Origin: CAZJRB01 sp964547995
Lineage (GTDB): Bacteria > Planctomycetota > Planctomycetia > Pirellulales > Thermoguttaceae
Assembly (NCBI GenBank): GCA_964547995.1
Contig: CAZJRB010000001.1
Location: forward strand, 97,804 to 161,803
Direction: 5' to 3'
Length of the DNA: 64,000 bases
The position numbers were made by a program, and so were the translations under genes. The notes beneath the pieces are model-generated. The model was not told the origin of the DNA, did not search any database, and was given only the letters and a program-made list of their open reading frames with translations. Of this stretch, positions 16,529 to 24,738 are shown in pieces. Each line of letters begins with the position of its first letter. The stretch's first letter is position 1.

Positions 16529-16837
16529 TTACCTTTCAAGGGTTTCAATCAAGAATTGTAAGGCAACGTAGTCTACATTCCTTCGCACGGTCTTTACTTG
16601 TTCAATCAAGAGGAAGACCCTATCCCCAACCGGCATTCTCTCGAATACTCTACTTGCTACAATCTCTCGGAAGTCTACTGCCATGTAATCTTGGATTCCG
16701 CGAATTGAGCGGGGTAGCAATCCAATTCGCTTACACTCCGTTTCTATCTTGTTCCTGGCATCGGCGGGCGACTCCCCTAGAACAAACACCTCCCTACTCC
16801 AATCAGCCATAGAGAGTCTTGAACGATAGACTTGCAT
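16529..16837 (-). CDS. Small protein of unknown function
   Basis: A 102-residue protein starting MQVYRSRLSMADWSREVFVL. The N-terminal ~40 residues (strand, then ESPADARNKIETECKRIGL) recall the other small operon proteins at 15117 and 15530. The C-terminal half is helical (FREIVASRVFERMPVGDR, VFLLIEQVKTVRR). No known family recognised. Spacing to neighbours is short on both sides, supporting an operon. Confidence 0.55.
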   Translation of the reverse strand: MQVYRSRLSMADWSREVFVLGESPADARNKIETECKRIGLLPRSIRGIQDYMAVDFREIVASRVFERMPVGDRVFLLIEQVKTVRRNVDYVALQFLIETLER

Positions 16838-16852
16838 AGCTCACTCCCGCCG

Positions 16853-17101
16853 TTACCATCCCATAAAGGCAGCTATTCTCTGAGGAGTGTCGTCAAACCC
16901 GTTTGCTGTCTTGCGTTCCCGTTCAAGCTCTTCCGGGGTTTTCTCAGGTTTGTGGTGTCTCAAGCCCCGAACTAGCAACTCTCGAATAATCTCAGACTGA
17001 GTTACCCCGGGATGCTCCCGCAGGTTGTTTTGGCGAACCGTTTCAATCGCCTCTCGCAACCACTCCGTTTCCTTTGTCAAGGCAAACGTGATTCTACTCA
17101 T
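16853..17101 (-). CDS. Ribbon-helix-helix-like DNA-binding protein candidate
   Basis: An 82-residue protein starting MSRITFALTKETEWLREAI. An N-terminal strand is followed by two helices (SEIIRELLVRGLRHH), the pattern of small ribbon-helix-helix/CopG regulators. The C-terminal part is charged. The ATG overlaps the end of the first operon gene by eight bases, which supports the start. It is encoded in the operon whose leader holds a copy of the element-specific palindrome, so it is a reasonable candidate for the factor that binds it. This is inference only. Confidence 0.6.
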   Translation of the reverse strand: MSRITFALTKETEWLREAIETVRQNNLREHPGVTQSEIIRELLVRGLRHHKPEKTPEELERERKTANGFDDTPQRIAAFMGW

Positions 17102-17537
17102 TGCTTCCCTTCCTTCCGTTGCTCTTGCTCCCGTTGCCGTTGTCGGGTTGCTCTCTGCCCATAATCCTGAGGGCCGCCTTGAGTAGCCGTTTCCGCCTTG
17201 CCGCCTTGTCCTCTTCCGTTTCCCCGACAATCACGCTCCAAGCCTTCACACTACACCCCCGCGTTCTCTGCCACTTGCGAGTCTTCTCAGGTTTGACCGG
17301 CCGGGGTGGGGGAGGGGTGTTCGCTTCCCGTGCAATGATCGCCTCTAGCTCTTCTTCCGTGGGAAGTATTCTCTTGATTGTTCGCTTCCTCCGTTCAATC
17401 TCCATCTCCCCCTCTTCCTGTAGTCCGTAAAGCAACTTGAATAGGCGGTCTTGCTCTGGCCGGGGAGCGGGGGCCGAACCATCCAAACCCGCAAGTAGTT
17501 CAAGTATGGTGAGAGGTTGTTCCGGCGGAGCCTGCAT
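17094..17537 (-). CDS. First gene of the leftward operon, unknown function
   Basis: A 147-residue protein starting MQAPPEQPLTILELLAGLDG. Residues ~30-70 form a charged helical stretch (FKLLYGLQEEGEMEIERR); a Pro-rich linker follows, then a basic segment (KTRKWQRTRGCSVKAWS) and a helical, Asn/Gly/Ser-rich tail. The promoter at 17594-17622 and the palindrome at 17559-17572 lie directly upstream. No family recognised. The basic C-terminal half suggests nucleic-acid contact. Confidence 0.6.
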   Translation of the reverse strand: MQAPPEQPLTILELLAGLDGSAPAPRPEQDRLFKLLYGLQEEGEMEIERRKRTIKRILPTEEELEAIIAREANTPPPPRPVKPEKTRKWQRTRGCSVKAWSVIVGETEEDKAARRKRLLKAALRIMGREQPDNGNGSKSNGRKGSNE

Positions 17538-17558
17538 AGCGGAGGATTCCTAGAGTCA

Positions 17559-17572
17559 TGTACACATGTGCA
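17559..17572. promoter_or_regulatory. Palindromic operator candidate, copy 4 (degenerate)
   Basis: TGTACACATGTGCA, differing from the element palindrome TGCACACGTGTGCA at two positions. It lies 15-28 bases after the expected transcription start of the leftward operon, a position suited to a repressor. Confidence 0.5.
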
Positions 17573-17593
17573 CTAACACCAGCAACTACACCT

Positions 17594-17622
17594 ATTATAC
17601 ACCATCAGGGGGTATAGTGCAA
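17594..17622 (-). promoter_or_regulatory. Sigma70-type promoter of the leftward operon
   Basis: On the minus strand TTGCAC (17622-17617), a 17-bp spacer and TATAAT (17599-17594), 57 bp upstream of the first ATG of the operon. Confidence 0.7.
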
Positions 17623-17721
17623 CCCCACTTTAGCTAAAATAGATACGAGAGTAGATACTGAGAAGATACAAGAAAAGAGAAAAGGGTTACGCCGAATTGA
17701 CGTAAACCCTTATCTGGTCAC

Positions 17722-17781
17722 GAGTGCCGAAGAGAGGACTTGAACCTCCACGGGCTAAAAGCCCACTAGGTCCTGAACCTA
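17722..17781 (-). repeat. attR within the intact tRNA-Leu gene
   Basis: Sixty-base identical copy of attL (8302-8361). It restores the 3-prime part of tRNA-Leu, so the tRNA survives insertion. Confidence 0.93.
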
Positions 17782-17809
17782 GCGCGTCTGCCAATTCCGC
17801 CACTTCGGC
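17725..17809 (-). tRNA. tRNA-Leu (CAG)
   Basis: Class II tRNA of 85 nt without encoded CCA. The acceptor stem GCCGAAG pairs with CTTCGGC, discriminator A. The anticodon stem CTAGG/CCTAG encloses the loop TTCAGGA, giving anticodon CAG. A long variable arm and the T loop TTCAAGT are present. The integrative element lies 3-prime of it. Confidence 0.95.
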
Positions 17810-18044
17810 AAATTTCGTGTAGGTAACATGAGTCACCACGTTTTTCTTGTAGCGAACACATGGCCGGAACGCAACCCCTTTGACACGTGCTCCAATCTTC
17901 CTATAATCAGCAAGTCGCAACGCGGGAGCCCGTAACCCTCGCCTGTAGGTGCCAGATGCCCCCCAAATTGCCTCGCTGGTATTCCGAAATCGGCGTGCCT
18001 TGGGTCCATTTGGGGTCAAACCAAGACGGAAGGAGACTTATTCC

Positions 18045-18371
18045 ATGGGCAACGTAGTTGACGTAACCGACGCGACTTTCGAGGCAGAGGTGCTCCAGAC
18101 ATCGGAACCTGTGCTGGTCGATTTTTGGGGGCCCGGCTGCCCCCCCTGCCTGCAAATGGCGCCGGTGGTGGAAGAACTGGCTGCCGAGAACGCCGGCTCA
18201 ATCAAGGTCGTAAAACTCAACGTTTCCGAAGGAACAGACATCGCCGCCGGCTACGGGATTACGGGCATTCCCACGTTCATGATCTTCAAGAATGGGGAAG
18301 TGGTCGACCGTTATATCGGGTTCCAGCCGAAAGGCCGCCTGCAAGAGGCCATCGACCAGGCAATCGCTTGA
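18045..18371 (+). CDS. trx: Thioredoxin-family protein with CPPC active site
   Basis: Cytoplasmic protein of 108 residues with the complete thioredoxin fold: DVTDATFEAEV at the N-terminus, VLVDFWGPGCPPCLQMAP around the active site, the cis-proline motif GIPTFMIFKNGE, and a terminal helix. The active site is CPPC, not the usual CGPC, with FWGPG in place of FWAxW before it. This should alter redox potential and substrate range; the effect was not measured. Start at MGNVVDVTD has an AAGGAGA ribosome site. It is the first host gene to the right of the tRNA-Leu. Confidence 0.93.
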   Translation: MGNVVDVTDATFEAEVLQTSEPVLVDFWGPGCPPCLQMAPVVEELAAENAGSIKVVKLNVSEGTDIAAGYGITGIPTFMIFKNGEVVDRYIGFQPKGRLQEAIDQAIA

Positions 18372-18513
18372 GAGACACCCGGAATCAGCCAGTTCCCTTG
18401 AACTTGGCGCCCGCACGTGCCGATCAAGGAAAATAGGCGATTCTCGGCAATTGCCGGGTGTAGCGACGACGAACGCCGCCGCACTCATCTTCTCCGACGC
18501 GAAGGCTCCTGAC

Positions 18514-19185
18514 ATGCCCAAGGTAGATGGGAATCGTGCGCACTCGTCACGACGGCCGGTGACCAAGGTGTCGAACGACACGCGAGTCGACCCGGCCCAC
18601 TCGACGAACACCCAACCGGTAGCGGACGGAGATCCGATCGCGACGACCCCGGTGCAGAACGAGGTGGTTTCGGCGACTCTCTCGCAGCAGATCCGCACTC
18701 AGGCGGAACAACTCCGGTCGCACCTCCACGCGTGGCAGAACGATCTCGATCGCCGCGAGGCGCAAATCCGTGACCAGTCCGTTCAGTTGCAGAACGATGC
18801 CCAAACGGCCCGGCTCTGGCTCGATCAGCAAGCGGGTGAACTCGACGACCGCCATGGAAAGCTCAACGAGACGGAAAGGGAACTCCAGCGACGGCGCGAC
18901 GAGCTTGAGAAACAACATCGTGAGTTGCTTGCGCAGCAACAGCGACTCGACCGGGAGCGAGGAGAACTCGCCGGACAGCAAGCTGCCGTAAAAAAGGCCC
19001 GTGAGGAGATTGAATCCGACCGCCGCAGAATCGAAGCGGAACGCAAGAAGATCAAGGACCATCTGCACCGGAGAAAAATGATCCGGCAGGCGGCCGCCAT
19101 TCTCGAATCACGCCATCGACACCTCGCCGAAGCCGAGGCCCGGCTCGCCGAGGACCGGGCAGCGGTCCAACGGCGCGCGAGTTGA
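18514..19185 (+). CDS. Coiled-coil protein of unknown function
   Basis: A 223-residue protein. The first ~60 residues are polar and disordered. From residue ~60 to the end it is an almost uninterrupted charged coiled coil (many Glu, Arg, Gln, with heptads such as ELEKQHRELLAQQQRL). No signal peptide or membrane segment. Start MPKVDGNRA was chosen for GAAGG upstream and because the longer frame overlaps thioredoxin. It could be a structural or scaffold protein; composition alone does not support a specific role. Confidence 0.7.
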   Translation: MPKVDGNRAHSSRRPVTKVSNDTRVDPAHSTNTQPVADGDPIATTPVQNEVVSATLSQQIRTQAEQLRSHLHAWQNDLDRREAQIRDQSVQLQNDAQTARLWLDQQAGELDDRHGKLNETERELQRRRDELEKQHRELLAQQQRLDRERGELAGQQAAVKKAREEIESDRRRIEAERKKIKDHLHRRKMIRQAAAILESRHRHLAEAEARLAEDRAAVQRRAS

Positions 19186-19466
19186 TCGAGGCCCGCCGCA
19201 GTCTCCGGAAGAGTGTAGATTCCCAACGCTGAGGCGGCTGGGTGGTACCGGCATCTCGCCAGTGCTGTGATGGGGAAAGTCCTACGGTCCAGCGCATGTC
19301 ACAGGGCTGGTGAGGAGCGGGGACAACGTCTTGGGGTGTTTTCTCGGGGCACGTGCATTCATTCCTCGCCATTCGCGGTATGCGCGAAATTTTTTGTCTC
19401 TGGTCAGCTCGTAGTCATGTCCGGTCTGTGTGTTCTGATTCGTTGCTGTTTACTATGCGAGGATGT
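19186..19466. other. Convergent spacer, nothing recognised
   Basis: About 280 bp between the convergent coiled-coil and transaminase genes. No gene, strong hairpin or dispersed repeat was recognised. Confidence 0.5.
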
Positions 19467-20324
<858 letters not shown>

Positions 20325-20358
20325 GGCACTTGCGGGGTTGGTTGCTTGTTGAAGGTGT

Positions 20359-20389
20359 GCGAACCCCTGCGCGCAGTGCCGGGGCTTTT
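20359..20389. repeat. R3 stem-loop repeat
   Basis: GAACCCCTGCGCGCAGTGCCGGGGCTTTT, an imperfect R3 copy in the ilvE-lolD spacer. Confidence 0.65.
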
Positions 20390-20417
20390 GATGAAACGGA
20401 TTCCTCGATTCGACGAA

Positions 20418-21245
20418 TTACTGCTCGATCCGGCCGTCGGTCAGCCGCACCACGCGGTCGGCCTGCCCGGCGATCTCCAGATCGTGGGTCACCATTACTA
20501 TAGTGAGGTTCTGCCGGCGGTTCAAGGTGCGCAGAATCTTGATGATATCTCTGCCGGTCTCGTGATCGAGGTTTCCGGTGGGCTCGTCGGCCAAGAGTAG
20601 ATCGGGCCTGGCGATCAGCGCCCTGGCGATGGCCGCCCGCTGCATCTCGCCGCCGGAAAGCTCGCGGGGCTTGTGCTTCAAGCGGTGGTCGAGGCCGACC
20701 ATTTCGAGGATTTCGGTTGCCGTGGCCCGGTGCCGGCGGCGGTTGCACAAGTAGGGCAGGGTAGCCTGGGCGATCATTAGCGGGGCGAGCACGTTTTCGA
20801 GCGTGGTCAGCTCGGGCAGGAGGTGGTAGAACTGGAAAATCATCCCGAAACGGCGGTTTCGCAGGATATCGCGGCGCCGGGACGGCAAATTGTCGATCCG
20901 CCGGCGGTTGAAATGGATCTCGCCCGAGTCGGGCGCGTCGAGAGTGCCCAACAGGTGAAGCAGCGTGCTCTTGCCCGAGCCGCTCTGGCCGACGATCGCG
21001 AGGAATTCCCCTTTATTGACCTCTAAGCCGACCCCCCGCAAGACGGATATCTCGACCGGCCCCTTGCGGAAGCTCTTGACGAGATCGACCGCGGCAAGAT
21101 GGCACTCGCGCACGGTTGTAGCGTCCCGAGGGACGGCCAAGTATGGCGCAGGCACCGCCGAGGCGCCGGGCGCCGGGCGCATCTGCCCGGACAAGGAGGT
21201 CACGACTGCTTGCACGTCTTCATTCATGGCACAATTCTCATTCAT
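20418..21245 (-). CDS. lolD: ABC transporter ATP-binding protein (LolD/MacB type)
   Basis: ATPase subunit of about 275 residues. Walker [13 protein letters not shown]-loop [12 protein letters not shown], signature [15 protein letters not shown], Walker [13 protein letters not shown] and H-loop VTHDLEIA are all intact. The YHLLPELT segment is characteristic of LolD/FtsE/MacB-type exporters. The N-terminus is ~45 residues longer than usual. The ATG at 21245 overlaps the permease stop, while ATG 21227 is also possible. With the permease it should form a lipoprotein-release or related envelope exporter, powered from the cytoplasm. Confidence 0.9.
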   Translation of the reverse strand: MNENCAMNEDVQAVVTSLSGQMRPAPGASAVPAPYLAVPRDATTVRECHLAAVDLVKSFRKGPVEISVLRGVGLEVNKGEFLAIVGQSGSGKSTLLHLLGTLDAPDSGEIHFNRRRIDNLPSRRRDILRNRRFGMIFQFYHLLPELTTLENVLAPLMIAQATLPYLCNRRRHRATATEILEMVGLDHRLKHKPRELSGGEMQRAAIARALIARPDLLLADEPTGNLDHETGRDIIKILRTLNRRQNLTIVMVTHDLEIAGQADRVVRLTDGRIEQ

Positions 21246-22773
21246 AGCGCAACGCCTCCACCGGGTGCAGTGTGGCTGCCCGAAGCGCCGGCAGGACACT
21301 TGCCAGGACGGCGATCAGCACCGCACCGGCCACGATCCAGCCGATGGTAAAGGGGCTGACGATCGTGGGGATTTTGTAGAAGTAGTAGATACTGGGATCG
21401 AAGACCGGGCGGCCGGTCAACCATCCCAACAGGGCGGCGATTTCGTTGATGTATTTCACAAACAAGAGCCCGATGACCATTCCCACGCCGGAGCCGACGA
21501 TGCCGAGCGAGAGCCCGTAGCCTAAGAAGATTCCCATCACGCCGGCGCGCGATGCGCCGAGCGATTTGAGGATGCCGATGTCGCGCGTCTTCTCGACGAC
21601 GATCATCAGGAAGATGGCCAGGATGCCGAACCCGGCCACGGCGATAATCAAAAACAGCAGGACGTTTAGGATGGTGGTTTCCATCCGGACGGCGGCCAGC
21701 AGGGCCCCTTGCCGGTCGCGCCACGTCTGCACACAGTACAGCTCCGCCGGAAAGGCCCTTTGCAGTTTGTCGCGGACTTCCGCGCCGTCGGCCCCCGGTT
21801 TCAGCTTGATCTGAATCGAGCTGACCATCCCGACACCGGTCGTGGGATCGATCATCCCCCGCAACTCCTGCAACGTCTCGATCGGCACGAAAACAAAGCT
21901 CGAGTCGTACTCGCTCATTTTGCTCTCGTACAGATCGACGATCGTGAAGTTGTCGCTGACCGCTTTCGGCGGCGTGCCGGCGGTGGGGAAGGTGAGCTTC
22001 ACGTCGTCGCCCGGCAGGGTCAGAAACCGGTCCTCGCCCTCCGGCGTGCGGAAGCTGACCAGCCCGATGCCGAGGACCACGCCGGCGTGTTGTTCGTTGG
22101 CCTTGTCGAACAGGTTTGATGGCGTCTGTTTCCGTGCGAAGGGATCCGCGAGTTGCTCTTCAGCCGGGCCCTCGGCGTCGTCGGCCGGAATCTCGGCCGC
22201 CGGTTGCGCTTTCGCGAGGCGCCGCCGAAAGGCCTCCAGGTCGGCGACGCGGCGCCGGTGCGGCCAGCCGGCGCCTTTCATCTGTTTGCGCGGTGGTGCT
22301 TCCGGCCCGGCCTGGTGATCGCGGATATCGTAGCCCCCTTCACGCAAGTCGAAGCTCATCTGCTTCCGATTGGCCGGGTGCTGGAGATACTTGCCGAAAT
22401 CGCTCACCCGGCTCTGGGTCTTCGCATCGATCGCGACGATTTGCACCTGGCGCGTGATCCACTGGCCGCCGTACTGGAAGCTGAGCATCGCCGGGACGAC
22501 GACCGTGGCGGTCATGCCCTCGATCTGGTCGCCGGCAACCTGGCGGATTTGTTCCATGTGCCACTCGGCGTCGCGCATGCCTTCCATGGTGCGCGAATCG
22601 AGGACCACGTCGGCGAGGATGCCGTGGATGCGGTTCTGCATCTCGGTCGTGAACCCAGCCATCACGCTGTTGACCACGATCATTGTGGCCACGCCCAGCA
22701 TTACGCTAATGATCGACGCCAGGGCAATGTACCGCGTGCGGAGATACCGCCAGCAGAGAAGGAGCTTGTACAT
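21238..22773 (-). CDS. lolC: Lipoprotein-releasing-type ABC permease (LolC/E family)
   Basis: Membrane protein of 511 residues. An N-terminal membrane helix follows a short cytoplasmic segment (WRYLRTRYIALASIISVMLG), then a large periplasmic domain (~45-370) and three C-terminal membrane segments with the FtsX core (VEKTRDIGILKSLGASRAGVMGIFL). This is the MacB/FtsX fold with LolC-like order. The periplasmic domain has an insertion rich in Ala and Glu. It overlaps the ATPase gene by eight bases. Role: probably transfer of lipoproteins or other substrates from the inner membrane, inferred from family. Confidence 0.88.
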   Translation of the reverse strand: MYKLLLCWRYLRTRYIALASIISVMLGVATMIVVNSVMAGFTTEMQNRIHGILADVVLDSRTMEGMRDAEWHMEQIRQVAGDQIEGMTATVVVPAMLSFQYGGQWITRQVQIVAIDAKTQSRVSDFGKYLQHPANRKQMSFDLREGGYDIRDHQAGPEAPPRKQMKGAGWPHRRRVADLEAFRRRLAKAQPAAEIPADDAEGPAEEQLADPFARKQTPSNLFDKANEQHAGVVLGIGLVSFRTPEGEDRFLTLPGDDVKLTFPTAGTPPKAVSDNFTIVDLYESKMSEYDSSFVFVPIETLQELRGMIDPTTGVGMVSSIQIKLKPGADGAEVRDKLQRAFPAELYCVQTWRDRQGALLAAVRMETTILNVLLFLIIAVAGFGILAIFLMIVVEKTRDIGILKSLGASRAGVMGIFLGYGLSLGIVGSGVGMVIGLLFVKYINEIAALLGWLTGRPVFDPSIYYFYKIPTIVSPFTIGWIVAGAVLIAVLASVLPALRAATLHPVEALRYE

Positions 22774-22914
22774 GGTGAGTAGTGAGTGGTGAGTAGTCGG
22801 TGGATAGTGGATAGTGGATGGTGGATAGTGTTGTCAAAAGCCCCGGCACTGCGTGCCGGGGGTTCTGGTTTCTTGCTTGGCTTCCAGCTTTCAGCTTTCA
22901 GCTTTCAGCTTTCC
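22774..22914. repeat. Compound repeat: heptad arrays around R3
   Basis: GTGAGTA and GGATAGT arrays (22774-22830), an R3 stem-loop (22836-22865), then a GCTTTCA array (22887-22914). The last array encodes the final residues of LysS (KLKAES) and its stop, showing that the repeat defines a protein end. Confidence 0.75.
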
Positions 22915-24414
22915 TGCTTCCTCCGCCTCCGGTCGAAGCAACGGGAACAAGATAACCTCGCGAATCGTCTGCGCGTCGGTCAGCAGCATGATCAGGCGGT
23001 CGATGCCGATTCCCAGACCTCCGGCCGGGGGCATTCCGTGCCGCAGTGCGCGGAGGAAGTCGCGGTCCATTTTCGCCATGGAATTCTCTTCCGCGAGACC
23101 TTCCAATTGCTCGCTGAAGAGTTTTTCCTGCAAGTCGGGGTCGTTCAATTCGGTATACGCGTTGGCCACTTCCATGCCCCGGATGAACAGCTCGAACCGC
23201 TCGGCGATCGCGGGATTGCCGGCCTTCCGCTTCGTCAAGGGACAGATGCTCGCCGGGTAGTCGAGCACGAAAACCGGGCCGGCCAGCGCGCCTTCGACCT
23301 TCTCCTCGAACACTTCGTTCTTGATCACGTCGGGGTGCTTGCCGGCCGTCTCGAAGCCGATCTCGTCGGCCAGCGCTTTCACGGCCGCCGGGTCGTTCGG
23401 ATCGACCCCGGTCTGCTCGGCGAAGACTTCGTGGTATGTCTTCCGGGGAAACGGCGGCGTGAAGTCGATCTCGGTCCCGCCCCACGGCAGCTTCAGGTCC
23501 CGGCCGGTTGCCCGGATCGCCTCGACGATCAGCTTCTCGGTCAGTTCCATCATGGTTTCGTAGTTGCCGTAGGCCTGGTAGGCCTCGAGCATGGTGAACT
23601 CGGGGTTGTGTCGCGGGCTGATCCCTTCGTTTCGGTAGACGCGGCCGAGTTCGTAGACGCGTTCGATCCCCCCGACCATGAGCCGCTTCAGGTGCAGCTC
23701 CAAGGCGATCCGCATGTAGAGATCGATGTCCAGTGCGTTGTGATGGGTAACGAAGGGCCGGGCGGCCGCCCCGCCGGGGATCGCGTGTAGCGTGGGGCCT
23801 TCGACCTCGACGAACCGCTCGCCGGCAAGCGTGCCGCGGATCGACTGGACGATCTTCGTCCGGCGCAGGAACCGCTCGAGCACGCCGTCGCCGTGGATCA
23901 AGTCGAGGTAGCGCATCCGCTGCCGCAATTCCGGATCGGTCAGCCCATGGAATTTCTCGGGCGGCGGCTCCAGCGATTTGCAGAGGAAGTGCAGGTCCTC
24001 GACGAAGATCGTCAGCTCGCCGGTCTTGGTTCGTTTCAACTGGCCGTCGACGCCGATAATGTCGCCCAGATCGAGGCACTGTGCCAGCGCCCAGTCTTCT
24101 TCGCCCACCTGCTTCTTGCCGATGAACAACTGGACCTTGCCCGTCCAATCACTGATGTCGGCGAAGATCAGCTTTCCCGTCGGGCGTTGGAGGACGATCC
24201 GCCCTGCGGCTCGGACCTTGGGGCCTTCCTGGTCGGGCGAGCGTTGACCTTCCTTGAGGGGGTGGACGACGATTTCGCTTTCCCGCCGGCGGATCTCGCC
24301 GATGGGGACATGGCCGTCGAAGCGGGCACCCCACGGGTCGATGCCCAGTTCTTCTATTCTGCGCAGTTTCTCCCTGCGGGCGGTTTCCAGCGGGTCTTTG
24401 TTGGGTTTACTCAT
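22891..24414 (-). CDS. lysS: Lysyl-tRNA synthetase, class II
   Basis: Protein of 507 residues that charges tRNA-Lys. It has an N-terminal OB-fold anticodon-binding domain (VRAAGRIVLQRPTGKLIF, LQLF-type strands), then the class II catalytic core with motif 1 (RFVEVEGPTLHAIPGGAAA), motif 2 (VYELGRVYRNEG, SPRHNPEFTMLEAY) and motif 3 (GIGIDRLIMLLT). Start at MSKPNKDPLE was chosen to match family length. The last residues are repeat-encoded. It is transcribed towards the lolCD-ilvE genes. Confidence 0.96.
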   Translation of the reverse strand: MSKPNKDPLETARREKLRRIEELGIDPWGARFDGHVPIGEIRRRESEIVVHPLKEGQRSPDQEGPKVRAAGRIVLQRPTGKLIFADISDWTGKVQLFIGKKQVGEEDWALAQCLDLGDIIGVDGQLKRTKTGELTIFVEDLHFLCKSLEPPPEKFHGLTDPELRQRMRYLDLIHGDGVLERFLRRTKIVQSIRGTLAGERFVEVEGPTLHAIPGGAAARPFVTHHNALDIDLYMRIALELHLKRLMVGGIERVYELGRVYRNEGISPRHNPEFTMLEAYQAYGNYETMMELTEKLIVEAIRATGRDLKLPWGGTEIDFTPPFPRKTYHEVFAEQTGVDPNDPAAVKALADEIGFETAGKHPDVIKNEVFEEKVEGALAGPVFVLDYPASICPLTKRKAGNPAIAERFELFIRGMEVANAYTELNDPDLQEKLFSEQLEGLAEENSMAKMDRDFLRALRHGMPPAGGLGIGIDRLIMLLTDAQTIREVILFPLLRPEAEEAGKLKAES

Positions 24415-24738
24415 GCTGGGCAAGTCATGGGGTAGAGAAAAGCCGCGACATTGTAGTGGAAGACGTCGCTGGGTCAATGTCAAACTCGGGACGGGGCAGA
24501 CCTCAAACAATTGTGCAAATCGGGTCCCGAATTCCCCTCCGAATGTGTGGGGTACTGGAACGAACATTGCCTATAATACCAAATAGTGCCAAATAGGGGC
24601 CCGGTCGCCCGGTCCCTTTTCCGCTTTCTTTTCCGCTTTTTTCCGCTTCCCGACGACACGGAAGTCAGCGACGATGGTGTTGACAAACTCCAGCGGGCAT
24701 TGCCAAACTGCAACCCATACCACTAGCCCAACCACACC
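24415..24738. other. Divergent promoter region of lysS and rimO
   Basis: 324 bp between divergent genes. A TATAAT-like box (CCTATAATACC, ~24570) and a T/C-rich stretch with repeated CCGCTTTT units are present. No gene, aptamer or palindrome is recognised. Confidence 0.5.

Larger units (their letters stand above)
8302..17781 (+). mobile_element. Integrative element inserted in tRNA-Leu(CAG)
   Basis: The 60 bases at 8302-8361 are identical to 17722-17781. The right copy is the 3-prime two thirds of an intact tRNA-Leu gene. The left copy runs only to the anticodon-stem boundary and then diverges. A tyrosine recombinase gene starts just inside the left end. The interior has visibly lower GC and different codon use than the flanks, and most genes are small and unknown. 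No phage structural, conjugation or clear replication-initiation gene was recognised, so it could be a satellite, a defective island or a new type of mobilisable element. Confidence 0.92.
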
